Program-made: the position numbers and the translations under genes
NCBI RefSeq assembly: GCF_034479615.1
Contig: NZ_CP140255.1
Location: 3,658,001 to 3,722,000, forward strand
Length of the DNA stretch: 64,000 nt
Direction of reading: 5' to 3'
Source of the DNA: Vreelandella neptunia
GTDB taxonomy: Bacteria > Pseudomonadota > Gammaproteobacteria > Pseudomonadales > Halomonadaceae
The notes under the pieces: model-generated
The model's database searches: none
What the model was told of the DNA's origin: nothing
Seen by the model: the letters and a program-made list of their open reading frames with translations, nothing else
Part shown: piece by piece, positions 15,849-27,429 of the stretch
Position numbering within the stretch: the first letter of the stretch is position 1
Layout: each line of letters opens with the position of its first letter

Positions 15849-16882
15849 CCGACCACCTCAACGGAGACTTTACCCTGGCGCGCCTTCATGACGCCAAATG
15901 AGCGCAATGAAAGCCCGAACTCGCGGCCAATACGCTCAACGTCATCCTCCCAGGCAGGGTCAACGCTTAGCAGTAAACCACCGGAGGTTTGCGGATCACA
16001 CAGCCACTGCCAGTGGGCATCATCCATGGCCGGCAGGCTCTCTCCCAGCGCATCACGATTGCGCAGTGTACCGCCAGGCACGGCGCCTTGGCGGCGGTAG
16101 GACTCTGCCTCAGCCAGACGAGGCAACTTACGGAAATCAATCTGGGCCATGACGTTACTGGCTTGGCACATTTCAGCAAGGTGGCCCGCCAATCCAAAAC
16201 CAGTGACATCAGTCATGGCGTTCACCCCTTTTACATTGGCAAGCTTCACACCAATGTTATTGGGCTTGAGCATGGTTTCACGAGCAAGACCATGGTGGCC
16301 CATTTCCAACAAGCCACGTTTCTCTGCCGTGGTTAGCATACCCACACCTAACGGCTTGGTTAAAAACAGTAAATCACCGGCCTTGGCGGTGCTGTTTAGC
16401 TTGAGCTTATCCAGGTCGACTAAACCATTTACAGCGAGCCCGAAAATCGGCTCGGGCGCATCAATGGAATGACCTCCCGCCAGGGCAACGCCTAATTCGC
16501 GGCACACCGCCTGGGCGCCGGCCATTACGTCCCCCGCCACTTCAGCGCTGAGTTTATCCAGCGGCCAGCCGAGAATACCTAACGCCATCACCGGCGTGCC
16601 GCCCATGGCGTATACATCGCTGATGGCATTGGTCGCCGCGATACGCCCAAAATCGAAGGGGTCGTCGACAATGGGCATAAAGAAATCCGTGGTGGCAATC
16701 ATGCCGCGGCCATCGCCCAGATCGTAGACGGCCGCGTCTTCGCGTCCTTGATTGCCGACGATAAGCCGCTTATGGCCCGCCGCTGGCCCCGCCTTGGCAA
16801 GAATGCCATCCAGCACGTCCGGGGCGATTTTGCAGCCACAGCCCGCGCCGTGGCTATATTGGGTCAAGCGAATCGAACTCAT
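15845..16882 (-). CDS. selD: selenide, water dikinase
   Basis: SelD makes selenophosphate from selenide and ATP. The ATG at 16882 (AGGAGA upstream) gives 345 residues opening SSIRLTQYSHGAGCGCKI; Cys17 with Lys20-type spacing is the catalytic position, a cysteine rather than selenocysteine form. The metal-binding DDAAVYDL-like, TTDFFMPIVDDPFDFGRIAA (split in the family at two motifs) and GGHSIDAPEP segments are present. It precedes selU in one operon. No selA or selB is seen in the window, so here its evident client is tRNA selenation. Confidence 0.96.
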   Translation of the reverse strand: MSSIRLTQYSHGAGCGCKIAPDVLDGILAKAGPAAGHKRLIVGNQGREDAAVYDLGDGRGMIATTDFFMPIVDDPFDFGRIAATNAISDVYAMGGTPVMALGILGWPLDKLSAEVAGDVMAGAQAVCRELGVALAGGHSIDAPEPIFGLAVNGLVDLDKLKLNSTAKAGDLLFLTKPLGVGMLTTAEKRGLLEMGHHGLARETMLKPNNIGVKLANVKGVNAMTDVTGFGLAGHLAEMCQASNVMAQIDFRKLPRLAEAESYRRQGAVPGGTLRNRDALGESLPAMDDAHWQWLCDPQTSGGLLLSVDPAWEDDVERIGREFGLSLRSFGVMKARQGKVSVEVVG

Positions 16883-16939
16883 CGTGTCTCTCCTTGGCAC
16901 TTGGGGGAATATCATCAGTTTAACCCAGTATCGTTCAGG

Positions 16940-18316
16940 CTACAGGGCATCCAGCGCATCGCTGAGCTTATCCACGGCAATCACCTCCATACCCTTAGGC
17001 GCCTGCTTGGGTGCGTTAGCGCGCGGCACAATGGCACGTAGAAAGCCATGCTTGGCTGCTTCAGCAATGCGTTCTTGGCCGCTGGGCACCGGACGTATCT
17101 CGCCCGATAGCCCCACCTCACCGAATACCACTAGCTCTTTGGGTAGCGCGCGATTTTGCAGGCTAGAAACCACCGCTAGCAGTACTGCCAGGTCGGCGCT
17201 GGTTTCGAGCACTTTGACACCGCCGACGACGTTCAAAAACACATCCTGGTCGCCGGTAAATAACCCACCGTGGCGATTAAGTACCGCCAGCAGCATGGCT
17301 AAACGGTTTTGATCCACGCCAACCGCTACCCGACGAGGGTTACCCAGCGCGGACTCATCCACCAGCGCCTGTACCTCGACCAGAATCGGCCGTGTGCCTT
17401 CCCACACCACCATGACTAAACTACCTGGCGCCTGCTCCTCCTGGCGAGAAAGAAAAATCGCACTGGGGTTTTTAACTTCTTTAAGGCCCTGTTCAAGCAT
17501 AGCGAAGACGCCTAGCTCGTTGACGGCACCAAAGCGGTTTTTCTGCCCTCGCAGGGTACGAAAGCGTGAGTCGGCGCCGCCCTCCAATAGCAGCGAGGCA
17601 TCAATCATATGCTCAAGCACTTTAGGGCCCGCCAGCGAACCGTCCTTAGTGACGTGCCCCACCAGCAGCAAAACCGTATTAGTCTTTTTGGCGAAGCGCG
17701 TTAGCGCCGCGGCTGACTCGCGCACCTGGGCAACGCCACCGGGTGCAGAACTGATATCTTCCAGATGCATGGTTTGGATGGAGTCAATCACCAGAATCTC
17801 TGGCTTCTCCCGCTCAGACACCGCCAAGATAGTTTCCACGCTGGTCTCGGCCAACATTTTCAAGCCATTGGTAGGCAACTGTAGGCGGTGCGCACGCATC
17901 GCTACCTGGGAGAGCGACTCCTCACCGGTTACATAGAGGATACGCCGCTGCTGGGCCAACTTGCAGGCCGTTTGCAGCAGCAGGGTCGATTTACCCGCGC
18001 CAGGATTGCCACCCAAAAGCACCGCCGAGCCGGGCACAAGCCCACCGCCCAGCACGCGATCAAACTCTGCGAAAGTGGAGCTCATGCGGGGTACTTCGCT
18101 AAGATCCACATTGCCCAGGTCGATCACTTCGCGTGACAGATCACCCGCGTAACCAGATCGACCGGGGGCTGCGCCGCCGCCAGGGCGAGCGCTCGCCAAG
18201 TGCACTTCACTAAGCGTGTTCCACTCTTGGCAACTGCTACATTGCCCCTGCCACTTACGGTATTCGGCGCCGCACTCGGTGCATACAAAGGCGCTTTTGG
18301 CTTTTGCCACTGCCAT
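16940..18316 (-). CDS. radA: DNA repair protein RadA
   Basis: RadA processes recombination intermediates as a RecA-like branch-migration helicase. The ATG at 18316 has AGGAG upstream and gives 458 residues, as in E. coli. Order: zinc finger CTECG...CSSC (residues 11-29), Walker A GGNPGAGKST, the RadA-specific KNRFG motif, and a Lon-like C-terminal domain. It lies 57 bases upstream of selD on the same strand, and is preceded by the hairpin at 18433. Confidence 0.97.
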   Translation of the reverse strand: MAVAKAKSAFVCTECGAEYRKWQGQCSSCQEWNTLSEVHLASARPGGGAAPGRSGYAGDLSREVIDLGNVDLSEVPRMSSTFAEFDRVLGGGLVPGSAVLLGGNPGAGKSTLLLQTACKLAQQRRILYVTGEESLSQVAMRAHRLQLPTNGLKMLAETSVETILAVSEREKPEILVIDSIQTMHLEDISSAPGGVAQVRESAAALTRFAKKTNTVLLLVGHVTKDGSLAGPKVLEHMIDASLLLEGGADSRFRTLRGQKNRFGAVNELGVFAMLEQGLKEVKNPSAIFLSRQEEQAPGSLVMVVWEGTRPILVEVQALVDESALGNPRRVAVGVDQNRLAMLLAVLNRHGGLFTGDQDVFLNVVGGVKVLETSADLAVLLAVVSSLQNRALPKELVVFGEVGLSGEIRPVPSGQERIAEAAKHGFLRAIVPRANAPKQAPKGMEVIAVDKLSDALDAL

Positions 18317-18432
18317 TACACTCCTACTGTTATTGTCACTAAGTGGCAACGTTCGCTGGGCTGCCGCTAGCATTCAATGTCGTTAAGCACTTTTGACCGT
18401 TACCTACTCTGTATTCATTAATGCCAGCAAAC

Positions 18433-18461
18433 ACAAAAGGCGGCCTGAGGCCGCCTTTTGT
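18433..18461 (-). terminator. terminator downstream of the NlpE-like gene
   Basis: A 13-base stem ACAAAAGGCGGCC / GGCCGCCTTTTGT with a 3-base loop lies just after the stop of the minus-strand lipoprotein gene and ends in TTTTGT. It is nearly symmetrical and could work in both directions. Confidence 0.8.
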
Positions 18462-18477
18462 ACTACTGGCTAACGCC

Positions 18478-18924
18478 TTATTGGCGCTTTAGCTGCAGCA
18501 TTTCACCGTTTTCAAAGCGGCGACGCTCTGGATCAATCAACTCCAACGTGCTCTCATCAATACGCATGAAGTAGTAGATTTGACCATCGCCATCTGGCGT
18601 TAGTTCGTAAACAGTGGCGTCCGGATCGGAAGGCGTACCGGTTAGCACTTCCCAGTTACCCGCATAGTTTTCATCCGGCGGTGTTTGAGGATGGTTACGG
18701 TAAGAAGCGTTCAGAGTGAAGGTGCGCTCTTCAGCCGCGCCCATCTCTTCACCCACCATCGTGACGTCCAGATCAATACCATCACAGTTACGGCAAGGTA
18801 GTGAACCTTGATAATTTTGCTGTGCGGTAGCCGCCTCTTCTTGCTGTTGCTCCATGGGGCTGCTTGCACAGCCAGCCAACAGTGCCAACATGGCCGAACC
18901 GGCCAGCAAACTCTTAAGTTGCAT
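18478..18924 (-). CDS. NlpE-like lipoprotein
   Basis: An outer-membrane lipoprotein candidate: MQLKSLLAGSAMLALLAGC gives a lipobox LLAGC at Cys19. The ATG at 18924 has AAGGAGA upstream. The mature part opens with a disordered Gln/Glu stretch, then YQGSLPCRNCDGIDLDV, the CxxC start typical of NlpE N-terminal domains, and a lipocalin-like beta protein up to residue 148. Full NlpE has a second OB-type domain, absent here. In E. coli NlpE signals adhesion and lipoprotein stress to CpxA and is linked to copper; whether this short form does so is unknown. Confidence 0.8.
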   Translation of the reverse strand: MQLKSLLAGSAMLALLAGCASSPMEQQQEEAATAQQNYQGSLPCRNCDGIDLDVTMVGEEMGAAEERTFTLNASYRNHPQTPPDENYAGNWEVLTGTPSDPDATVYELTPDGDGQIYYFMRIDESTLELIDPERRRFENGEMLQLKRQ

Positions 18925-19090
18925 AGAGTGTCTCCTTAATCTCGTGTTGGACATCACATTTGTTTATGCGCAGTTGTGACAGCATAACCGTTACAAGGTG
19001 CGACGCACACCCCTAGCGATGCGAATGCTTGCGCTTCGTTAACCTTCAAGCGACCATGGTGTACCTTGCTAGGATAATCAGGTTACCCAC

Positions 19091-20152
19091 ATGAGCCAAT
19101 ACTGGAGTCCGGCCGTTCGCGAACTTACGCCTTACGTGCCCGGCGAGCAGCCCCGCGAGCAGCTTGTTAAGCTCAATACCAATGAAAACCCATACCCTCC
19201 TGCGCCAGGCGTTGGTGAGGCGCTGCGCGACTATGCAACAGACCATCTGCGCTTATACCCTGACCCTACCTCTAAAGCGTTGCGCGAAGCTCTTGCAGAG
19301 ACGTTTAAGGTATCAAGCAGCCAAGTGTTTGTAGGTAATGGTTCAGACGAGGTTCTCGCGTTTGCCTTTCAAGCTTTCTTTTGCCATCAAGCGCCGCTTG
19401 ATGTGCCTGAAATAACCTATAGTTTTTACCCTGTTTACGCCAACCTCTATGGCGTAGAGCTGCGCAAACATCCACTCAATAAGCAGTGGGAAGTCGATAT
19501 TGATGCTCTTACAAAGGGCGCTGAGCGTAGCGGCGTTATCTTTGCCAATCCTAATGCGCCAACTGGCCATGCACACTCGCTTTCGGCGATAGAGACGCTG
19601 CTAAAGCGCGTCACGGATCGTGTCGTGCTGGTGGATGAGGCGTATGTCGATTTCGGCGCTGAAAGTGCCGTTTCGCTGGTTAATCGCTATCCTAACCTGC
19701 TTGTCACCGGTACGTTTTCTAAATCACGCAGCTTGGCAGGCTTGCGCCTGGGCTATGCGGTGGGCTCAGAGGAGTTGATTGATGGCTTACTGCGGGTAAA
19801 AGACTCTTTTAACTCTTATCCAGTGGATAGCCTGGCAAGCTTAGTAGGCATCGCCGCACTCAAAGATGTCGAGCATTTTGAAGCCTGTCGCGAGCGTGTT
19901 ATTACCACTCGCGAACGCACCCGCCAGCGCCTTGTAGGGTTGGGATTTGAAGTGCTGCCCTCTAAGGCTAACTTTGTGCTTGCCCAGCACCCTGACTACG
20001 AAGGCGCGCAGCTATTTGCTAGCCTACGTGAGCGAGGCATTCTGGTGCGCCATTTTAATACCTCAGACCTTAACAACTTCCTCCGTATCACCATCGGCAC
20101 CGATGATGAGATGGATAGCCTGATTGAGGCGCTGGAGACGATCTGCGGTTAA
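19091..20152 (+). CDS. hisC: histidinol-phosphate aminotransferase
   Basis: HisC transfers an amino group to imidazole-acetol phosphate in histidine synthesis. This is a 353-residue fold-type I PLP enzyme: LNTNENPYPPAP at the N-terminus, NPNAPTGH, VDEAYVDFG, the Schiff-base lysine in GTFSKSRSLAGLRLGY and FLRITIGTD near the end. The ribosome site is weak (CAGG). It is separate from hisBHAF by 7 kb and stands alone, flanked by the lipoprotein gene and repeats. Confidence 0.95.
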   Translation: MSQYWSPAVRELTPYVPGEQPREQLVKLNTNENPYPPAPGVGEALRDYATDHLRLYPDPTSKALREALAETFKVSSSQVFVGNGSDEVLAFAFQAFFCHQAPLDVPEITYSFYPVYANLYGVELRKHPLNKQWEVDIDALTKGAERSGVIFANPNAPTGHAHSLSAIETLLKRVTDRVVLVDEAYVDFGAESAVSLVNRYPNLLVTGTFSKSRSLAGLRLGYAVGSEELIDGLLRVKDSFNSYPVDSLASLVGIAALKDVEHFEACRERVITTRERTRQRLVGLGFEVLPSKANFVLAQHPDYEGAQLFASLRERGILVRHFNTSDLNNFLRITIGTDDEMDSLIEALETICG

Positions 20153-20160
20153 GCGTTATT

Positions 20161-20190
20161 GCCTTCTGCAAGCACTCGCAAGCAGAAGGC
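20161..20190 (+). terminator. hairpin at the end of hisC
   Basis: GCCTTCTGC and GCAGAAGGC form a 9-base perfect stem with a 12-base loop, 9 bases after the hisC stop. No T-run follows, so a factor-dependent or mRNA-stabilising role is as likely as intrinsic termination. Confidence 0.5.
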
Positions 20191-20200
20191 TGCTCCCCAT

Positions 20201-20224
20201 TCGCGCGCTAAAGCGCCCTCCCAC
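20201..20224 (-). repeat. REP-like element
   Basis: TCGCGCGCTAAAGCG then CCCTCCCAC, a variant of the 13154 repeat; it faces the inverted copy at 20281, making a doublet with a 56-base centre. Confidence 0.75.
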
Positions 20225-20280
20225 AACCCACTCTTAACACTGTGGCTTTGATTCAGCAGCGCCTTTAGTGCGGTGGTATT

Positions 20281-20304
20281 GTAGGAGGGAGCTTCAGCTC
20301 GCGA
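20281..20304 (+). repeat. REP-like element, inverted copy
   Basis: GTAGGAGGGAGCTTCAGCTC followed by GCGA is the reverse complement of the 13154 copy with one change. It lies between hisC and the rRNA terminator. Confidence 0.75.
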
Positions 20305-20323
20305 CAGTTTTAGTTTTACCCAT

Positions 20324-20361
20324 AAAAAAATCCCCCAAGGCATCAGCCCTGGGGGATTTTT
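20324..20361 (-). terminator. terminator of the rRNA operon
   Basis: On the minus strand ATCCCCCAGGGC pairs with GCCTTGGGGGAT, followed by seven T residues, 10 bases after the 5S gene. This is a strong intrinsic terminator. Confidence 0.92.
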
Positions 20362-20370
20362 CATAATAAG

Positions 20371-20488
20371 TGCCTGACAATGACCTACTCTCGCATGGGG
20401 AGACCCCACACTACCATCGGCGCTAAGCGGTTTCACTTCTGAGTTCGGCAAGGGATCAGGTGGTTCACGCGTGCTATGGTCGTCAGGC
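20371..20488 (-). rRNA. rrf: 5S ribosomal RNA
   Basis: The minus strand starts GCCTGACGACCATAGC and contains the typical GAACTCAGAAGTGAAACC segment; its ends pair (GCCTGAC with GTCAGGC). About 118 bases. Confidence 0.96.
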
Positions 20489-20638
20489 GTAACTGTTAAT
20501 GTACATCATGCTGACTGTTTTTAACTAAATTGTGAGCGTCTTATCGCCTGCCGCCCTGGCAGTCTGTTGCCTGGGCCACACGCTGCGTATCCGGCATTCA
20601 TTCACGTCATCATCACGACCAGACCCCTTGGGTGTTAT

Positions 20639-23538
<2,900 letters not shown>

Positions 23539-23783
23539 CTATAACCCGAAGGAGTCTGGGGTTCGCAATAATCACGTTTCATTTTGCCGGATACGCTTGC
23601 GCGTATCACAATTTAAGACCACTTCTTACGAAGTGTTCTTGTCAGCATGATATACATTGTTAAAGAGCGACTGCTATAAGCAGTGATAAGGCAACGCTGG
23701 AGGCGTCTGGCTTATCACTGCTCATCAACAGCTATCTGATCAGGTAATTCATTGTGGACGCTTACCGACTGTGACGCATCGGT
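23539..23783 (-). other. 16S-23S spacer without tRNA genes
   Basis: The spacer is 245 bases and contains no tRNA cloverleaf. It holds a GATACGC-TTGC-GCGTATC hairpin (23590-23607), a boxA at 23658 and a strong stem GCAGTGATAAG / CTTATCACTGC (23680-23690 with 23711-23721), probably part of RNase III processing or antitermination. Confidence 0.8.
23658..23668 (-). promoter_or_regulatory. boxA antitermination site before 23S
   Basis: The minus strand reads GCTCTTTAACA, identical to the core boxA bound by NusB-NusE, placed about 120 bases before the 23S 5' end. Confidence 0.85.
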
Positions 23784-25316
<1,533 letters not shown>

Positions 25317-25513
25317 AAGATCTATGCGGTTCTTACCTGCCACCCTAAAGCGACAGAAGCGAACCAAACTTGGCTCAAGGTTCAAACGAATTCATTCAAA
25401 ACAGATTCCAAAGGACGAATCCTTTAAAACCTTATTGCTTGAGTCGCTTGCCTTGATATTGGGTGATTTGTCACCAACATCAGCAAGCGCCCACATGAAT
25501 TACCTGATCAAAT

Positions 25514-25524
25514 TGTTAAAGAGC
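25514..25524 (-). promoter_or_regulatory. boxA antitermination site in the 16S leader
   Basis: GCTCTTTAACA on the minus strand, about 200 bases before 16S and downstream of the P2 promoter, as in other rrn operons. Confidence 0.85.
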
Positions 25525-25599
25525 TGTTTCGCTGCGGTGGCTAACTTACTGAGCCACTTGACTTACCGTTGAACCGGCTTGCCTCAGCGAGGAAGGCGT

Positions 25600-25627
25600 A
25601 TTCTACGCATTTCCTGGTGTTTGTCAA
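25600..25627 (-). promoter_or_regulatory. rRNA promoter proximal to 16S (P2)
   Basis: TTGACA (25622-25627), 16-base spacer, TAGAAT (25600-25605), then ACGCC as a GC-rich discriminator. This is a near-consensus stable-RNA promoter about 285 bases before 16S. Confidence 0.85.
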
Positions 25628-25763
25628 GGGCGTTGTTTTCGATGCAAACCTGACCACATCCAAAACCGCTGGCTTTCGTAAAAGCACTAACTACCTGACA
25701 AACCGAAGCTTTTACACTTCATTCACCGCTGGTGATGCTTGGCGTCCCCGGCAGCGGATGCGT

Positions 25764-25792
25764 ACTTTACGGATTCGCTGCCGGGTTGGCAA
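25764..25792 (-). promoter_or_regulatory. rRNA upstream promoter (P1) inside an inverted repeat
   Basis: TTGCCA (25787-25792), 17-base spacer, TAAAGT (25764-25769), followed by ACGCATCCGC. The spacer end and the start region form a perfect 10-base inverted repeat, CCCGGCAGCG (25747-25756) and CGCTGCCGGG (25776-25785), surrounding the -10. An A/T-rich stretch with TTTTTTTGAAA-like sequence upstream (25800-25825) could act as an UP element. Together with P2 and boxA this accounts for the 517 bases between 16S and pssA. Confidence 0.75.
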
Positions 25793-25833
25793 GGGCTGTT
25801 TTGAAATAACTTTCAAAAAAATGGAGAAAAGTA

Positions 25834-26745
25834 CTAGCTGCTAGCTTTAGCCTTACGCATAACGGCTAATACAGGGCCTGACGCCACGTAGGTACCAAAC
25901 AGCAATAGCAGCATCACCGAAGGCTCGACCGAGATCAACACAAACGCCAGCACTATGGCTAGCAGCACAACAAAAGGTACCGGCTTTTTAAAATCGAGAT
26001 CTTTGAAGCTGTAGTAACGGATATTACTCACCATCAGCACACCCGCCGCAGCTACCACGACTAACATCAACAGCTTGAAACCAAAGGCATCCGCATCAAA
26101 GCTATGGAAGGTCCACACACTGGCCGCTACTAGCGCGGCTGCAGAAGGGCTTGGCAAACCGATAAACCACTTTTTATCGACGCTACCAATCTGCACATTA
26201 AAGCGCGCAAGTCGCAGTGCCGCGCAGGCAACGTAGAGAAAAGCCACTACCCATCCCGTCTTACCAATGTCTTGAAGAATCCAGGTAAAGGCAACTAAAG
26301 CGGGCGCCATGCCAAAGGAGATCATGTCAGCTAGGCTATCGTACTCAGCGCCGAATTCACTTTGCGTGTTAGTCATACGGGCAACACGGCCATCCAGGCC
26401 ATCCAGCACCATGGCAATAAAGATCGCAACGGCAGCCGAGGTAAACTCACCATTAATGCCAGCAACCACTGCAAAGAAGCCGGCAAAAAGTGCCGAAGTG
26501 GTAAATAGGTTGGGCAGTAAATAGATACCTCGACGACGAATCTTTTTACCGTCCTCTACCGCCTCTTCTACCACTTCGGTTTCGCGCAAGAAGGCAGCCG
26601 CCAAATCTTCGTTGCCTACTTCTGACTGATGGGCACTATCTGGCTGCTCAGCTTTATCAGGCTGATCCGAGCCCGACGGGCCTGGCTTTGACTGATCGGA
26701 GCTTGAATGCTCTTGATCGCGAGCGTCCTGTGTCATAGGTTTCAT
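25834..26745 (-). CDS. pssA: phosphatidylserine synthase (CDP-alcohol type)
   Basis: The enzyme makes phosphatidylserine from CDP-diacylglycerol and serine at the inner membrane. The CDP-alcohol phosphotransferase signature is complete: DGLDGRVAR, then G and D...D in EFGAEYDSLAD. Six or more hydrophobic segments follow LLPNLFTTSALFAGF. The first ~60 residues are an extra acidic, Ser/Gln-rich hydrophilic tail, which is not part of the enzyme fold and may reflect a halophile's acidic surface. The start may be the ATG at 26745 or at 26736; neither has a strong ribosome site. Confidence 0.93.
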   Translation of the reverse strand: MKPMTQDARDQEHSSSDQSKPGPSGSDQPDKAEQPDSAHQSEVGNEDLAAAFLRETEVVEEAVEDGKKIRRRGIYLLPNLFTTSALFAGFFAVVAGINGEFTSAAVAIFIAMVLDGLDGRVARMTNTQSEFGAEYDSLADMISFGMAPALVAFTWILQDIGKTGWVVAFLYVACAALRLARFNVQIGSVDKKWFIGLPSPSAAALVAASVWTFHSFDADAFGFKLLMLVVVAAAGVLMVSNIRYYSFKDLDFKKPVPFVVLLAIVLAFVLISVEPSVMLLLLFGTYVASGPVLAVMRKAKASS

Positions 26746-26864
26746 CCATTAAAAGTGAAGTCACGGGAACAGTAGTCGCTTTCATTCTACACGGTGAGTG
26801 CCACTCAGCCAGCCAATTGCTGGATTGATGTTCTGCATCAGCGAGCTCTGACAGGCTAATAACT

Positions 26865-26898
26865 AAAAAGCGCCGCTCCGGGAAAGAAGCGACGCTTA
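26865..26898 (-). terminator. terminator after ilvH
   Basis: On the minus strand AAGCGTCGCT pairs with AGCGGCGCTT (one mismatch) around a 10-base loop, followed by TTTTAG. It lies 40 bases after the ilvH stop. Confidence 0.65.
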
Positions 26899-26937
26899 TG
26901 CTTAAGTGCTGACTGTAAAGGCTACGTACTTTCGTGT

Positions 26938-27429
26938 TTAGAGCGACAACACCTTATCGCCTCGTGCAATACCCGAGACCCCAGTGCGGGCGACCTCAAG
27001 AATGCCCACTGGTGCCATGGCCTGAAGGAAAGCATCGAGCTTGCCCGCATCGCCAGTGATCTGCACGGTATACAGGCTGGGCGTTACGTCGACGATCTGC
27101 GCGCGGAAGATATCCACCGTGCGCTTCACTTCATCGCGTGCCGCGCCTAGCGCTTTCACTTTTACCAGCATCAGTTCGCGCTCGATGTGGTTGCCTTCGG
27201 TGAGATCCACCAGCTTGACCACATCAATCAGCTTATTGAGATGCTTGGTGATCTGCTCGATCACCCGGTCATCGCCTATGGTGGTGACCGTTAAGCGCGA
27301 CAGCGACGGGTCTTCAGTCGGCGCAACGTTTAGCGTTTCGATGTTGAAGTTACGCTGGGAGAACAACCCGACTACACGTGACAGCGCACCCGGTTCGTTT
27401 TCTAACAGAATCGAGATGATATGACGCAT
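26938..27429 (-). CDS. ilvH: acetolactate synthase, regulatory subunit
   Basis: This small subunit confers valine feedback inhibition. It has 163 residues, an N-terminal ACT domain (MRHIISILLENEPGALSRVVGLFSQR region) with the FNIETLNVAPTEDP segment, and a C-terminal ALS_ss domain. The start overlaps the ilvI stop by one base (TGATG), so the two subunits are made together. Confidence 0.96.
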   Translation of the reverse strand: MRHIISILLENEPGALSRVVGLFSQRNFNIETLNVAPTEDPSLSRLTVTTIGDDRVIEQITKHLNKLIDVVKLVDLTEGNHIERELMLVKVKALGAARDEVKRTVDIFRAQIVDVTPSLYTVQITGDAGKLDAFLQAMAPVGILEVARTGVSGIARGDKVLSL

